Of a stretch of 64,000 bases of DNA, positions 63,242-64,000 are shown piece by piece. Position numbers and translations under genes: made by a program. Below the pieces are notes generated by a model. The model had not been told where the DNA came from and did no database searches. It was given only the letters and a program-made list of their open reading frames with translations. The first letter of the stretch is position 1, and the number at the start of each line of letters is the position of its first letter. The stretch is from Alicyclobacillus acidocaldarius subsp. acidocaldarius Tc-4-1 (lineage in GTDB: Bacteria > Bacillota > Bacilli > Alicyclobacillales > Alicyclobacillaceae): positions 2,009,572-2,073,571 of the forward strand of contig NC_017167.1 in NCBI RefSeq assembly GCF_000219875.1. Reading direction: 5' to 3'.

Positions 63242-63904
63242 TCACTCGACGTCCATCACTCGAACACCCTCGGACGGGATGTGGAGTTCGGGTTCGGTGA
63301 TGCGCTGCACCTCTTCCACGGTGTGGCCGGGCGCCACCTCACGCAAGAGAAGCCCTTGCTCTGTCACGTCCATCACGGCGTAGTCCGTGATGATTCGGTG
63401 CACCACCCTCCGGCCCGTGAGTGGCAGGCGACAGGTCTTCAGGATCTTCGGCTCGCCATTCTTGTTCACGTGCTCCATCGTGACCACGACGCGCTTCGCG
63501 CCGTGGACGAGATCCATCGCGCCGCCCATCCCCTTGACCATCTTGCCGGGGATCATCCAGTTGGCGAGATCGCCAAATTCCGAGACCTCCATGGCGCCGA
63601 GGATGGCGATGTCGATGTGGCCGCCGCGCACCATGGCGAACGACTCCGCGCTGTCGAAGAACGCGGCGCCTGGCACCGCCGTGACCGTCTCCTTGCCCGC
63701 GTTGATGAGATCCGGATCCTCCTCGCCCTCGTAGGGATAGGGGCCGATGCCAAGCAGACCGTTTTCGGAATGAAGCATCACCCCGCGGCTGGGATCGAGG
63801 TAGTTCGCCGCGAGGGTCGGCATGCCAATGCCGAGGTTCACGTAGTCGCCGTCGCGAATTTCTTGAACGGCCCGCCGGACGATTTGATCGCGCGTGAGCG
63901 GCAT
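63242..63904 (-). CDS. scoB: 3-oxoacid CoA-transferase subunit B
   Basis: The 220-aa subunit carries the catalytic Glu47 in HSENGLLG and the [14 protein letters not shown] entry of family I CoA-transferases. It moves CoA from succinyl-CoA (or acetyl-CoA) to acetoacetate. AAAGGTG lies about 7 nt before the ATG. It follows scoA, which enters from the right edge, by 26 bp. Confidence 0.93.
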   Translation of the reverse strand: MPLTRDQIVRRAVQEIRDGDYVNLGIGMPTLAANYLDPSRGVMLHSENGLLGIGPYPYEGEEDPDLINAGKETVTAVPGAAFFDSAESFAMVRGGHIDIAILGAMEVSEFGDLANWMIPGKMVKGMGGAMDLVHGAKRVVVTMEHVNKNGEPKILKTCRLPLTGRRVVHRIITDYAVMDVTEQGLLLREVAPGHTVEEVQRITEPELHIPSEGVRVMDVE

Positions 63905-63930
63905 CCACCATCACCTTTCCTTTCACAGCG

Positions 63931-64000
63931 TCATGCCTGAGGACGCGGCCGGACAGTCCGCCGCTCGATCCGCTTGATGGGGTTCGGATTCACGACAATC
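63931..64000 (-). CDS. scoA: 3-oxoacid CoA-transferase subunit A, C-terminal fragment
   Basis: Only the last 22 codons are in the window. They end KRIERRTVRPRPQA, like the KRIExRTVR end of CoA-transferase A subunits, and lie directly upstream of scoB as expected. Confidence 0.82.
   Translation of the reverse strand, partial: IVVNPNPIKRIERRTVRPRPQA

Noticed and set aside
1-64000. CRISPR array, tRNA or rRNA genes, prophage
   Set aside because: No regularly spaced repeats, cloverleaf-like CCA-proximal patterns, rRNA motifs or phage structural genes were seen by reading; a tRNAscan/CRISPR search would settle it.

Overview
The window reads as chromosome of a high-GC, endospore-forming Firmicute close to Alicyclobacillus. 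The evidence is a GC-rich third codon position, strong AGGAGG-type ribosome binding sites, frequent GTG/TTG starts, Bacillales gene order, and sporulation genes (gpr, sigK, a SASP-like gene). The assignment to Alicyclobacillus is inference. No rRNA, tRNA or CRISPR array was seen. Nearly all genes from 1 to 46.7 kb lie on the minus strand.

Layout. (1) 0-18.7 kb is the Bacillus yqe/com/lepA/hrcA block in reverse: grpE, hrcA (CIRCE), hemW, lepA, then an unusual insert (CDF-like membrane protein, unknown secreted protein, lytic transglycosylase) where spoIIP is expected, then gpr, rpsT, a SASP-like gene, holA, an inserted type II NADH dehydrogenase, a short comEC, comEA, mntR, yqeM, rsfS, yqeK, nadD, aroE, yqeH, yqeG. 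(2) 18.8-30.9 kb: an uninterrupted sigK, two decayed genes, then the mltG-ruvX-ireB-alaS (T-box)-perM-iscS-cymR-rarA block. (3) 31-36.5 kb looks acquired: a frameshifted tnpB, an arsR-arsI-arsB-arsC arsenic operon with a damaged arsI, and an acyl-CoA ligase. (4) 36.7-41.7 kb: aspS-hisS behind a T-box, and a GsaB-type glutamate-1-semialdehyde aminomutase. (5) 41.7-53.8 kb is accessory: CaCA exchanger, a three-gene ABC system, MFS exporter, RNase J-like hydrolase, a sugar-type ABC importer without its own ATPase, and a Rieske oxygenase. (6) 53.9-64 kb is a catabolic block.

How the genes work together. The last block encodes every step from isovaleryl-CoA to acetyl-CoA: acyl-CoA dehydrogenase, a methylcrotonyl-CoA carboxylase split over three genes (biotin carboxylase, 71-aa biotin carrier, carboxyltransferase), methylglutaconyl-CoA hydratase, HMG-CoA lyase, then CoA-transferase and thiolase to use the acetoacetate, plus an acetyl-CoA synthetase. 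A cre-like CcpA site overlaps the -35 box of the promoter of the dehydrogenase-to-hydratase unit. I saw no wholly new system. The most useful second-look items are the collapsed arsI that also rewrites the ArsR tail, an internally deleted methyltransferase, the ComEC without its nuclease-like domain, a SASP-like gene lacking the usual GPR-site glutamate and ending in the rpsT terminator, and the unknown CDF-linked pair at the spoIIP position.
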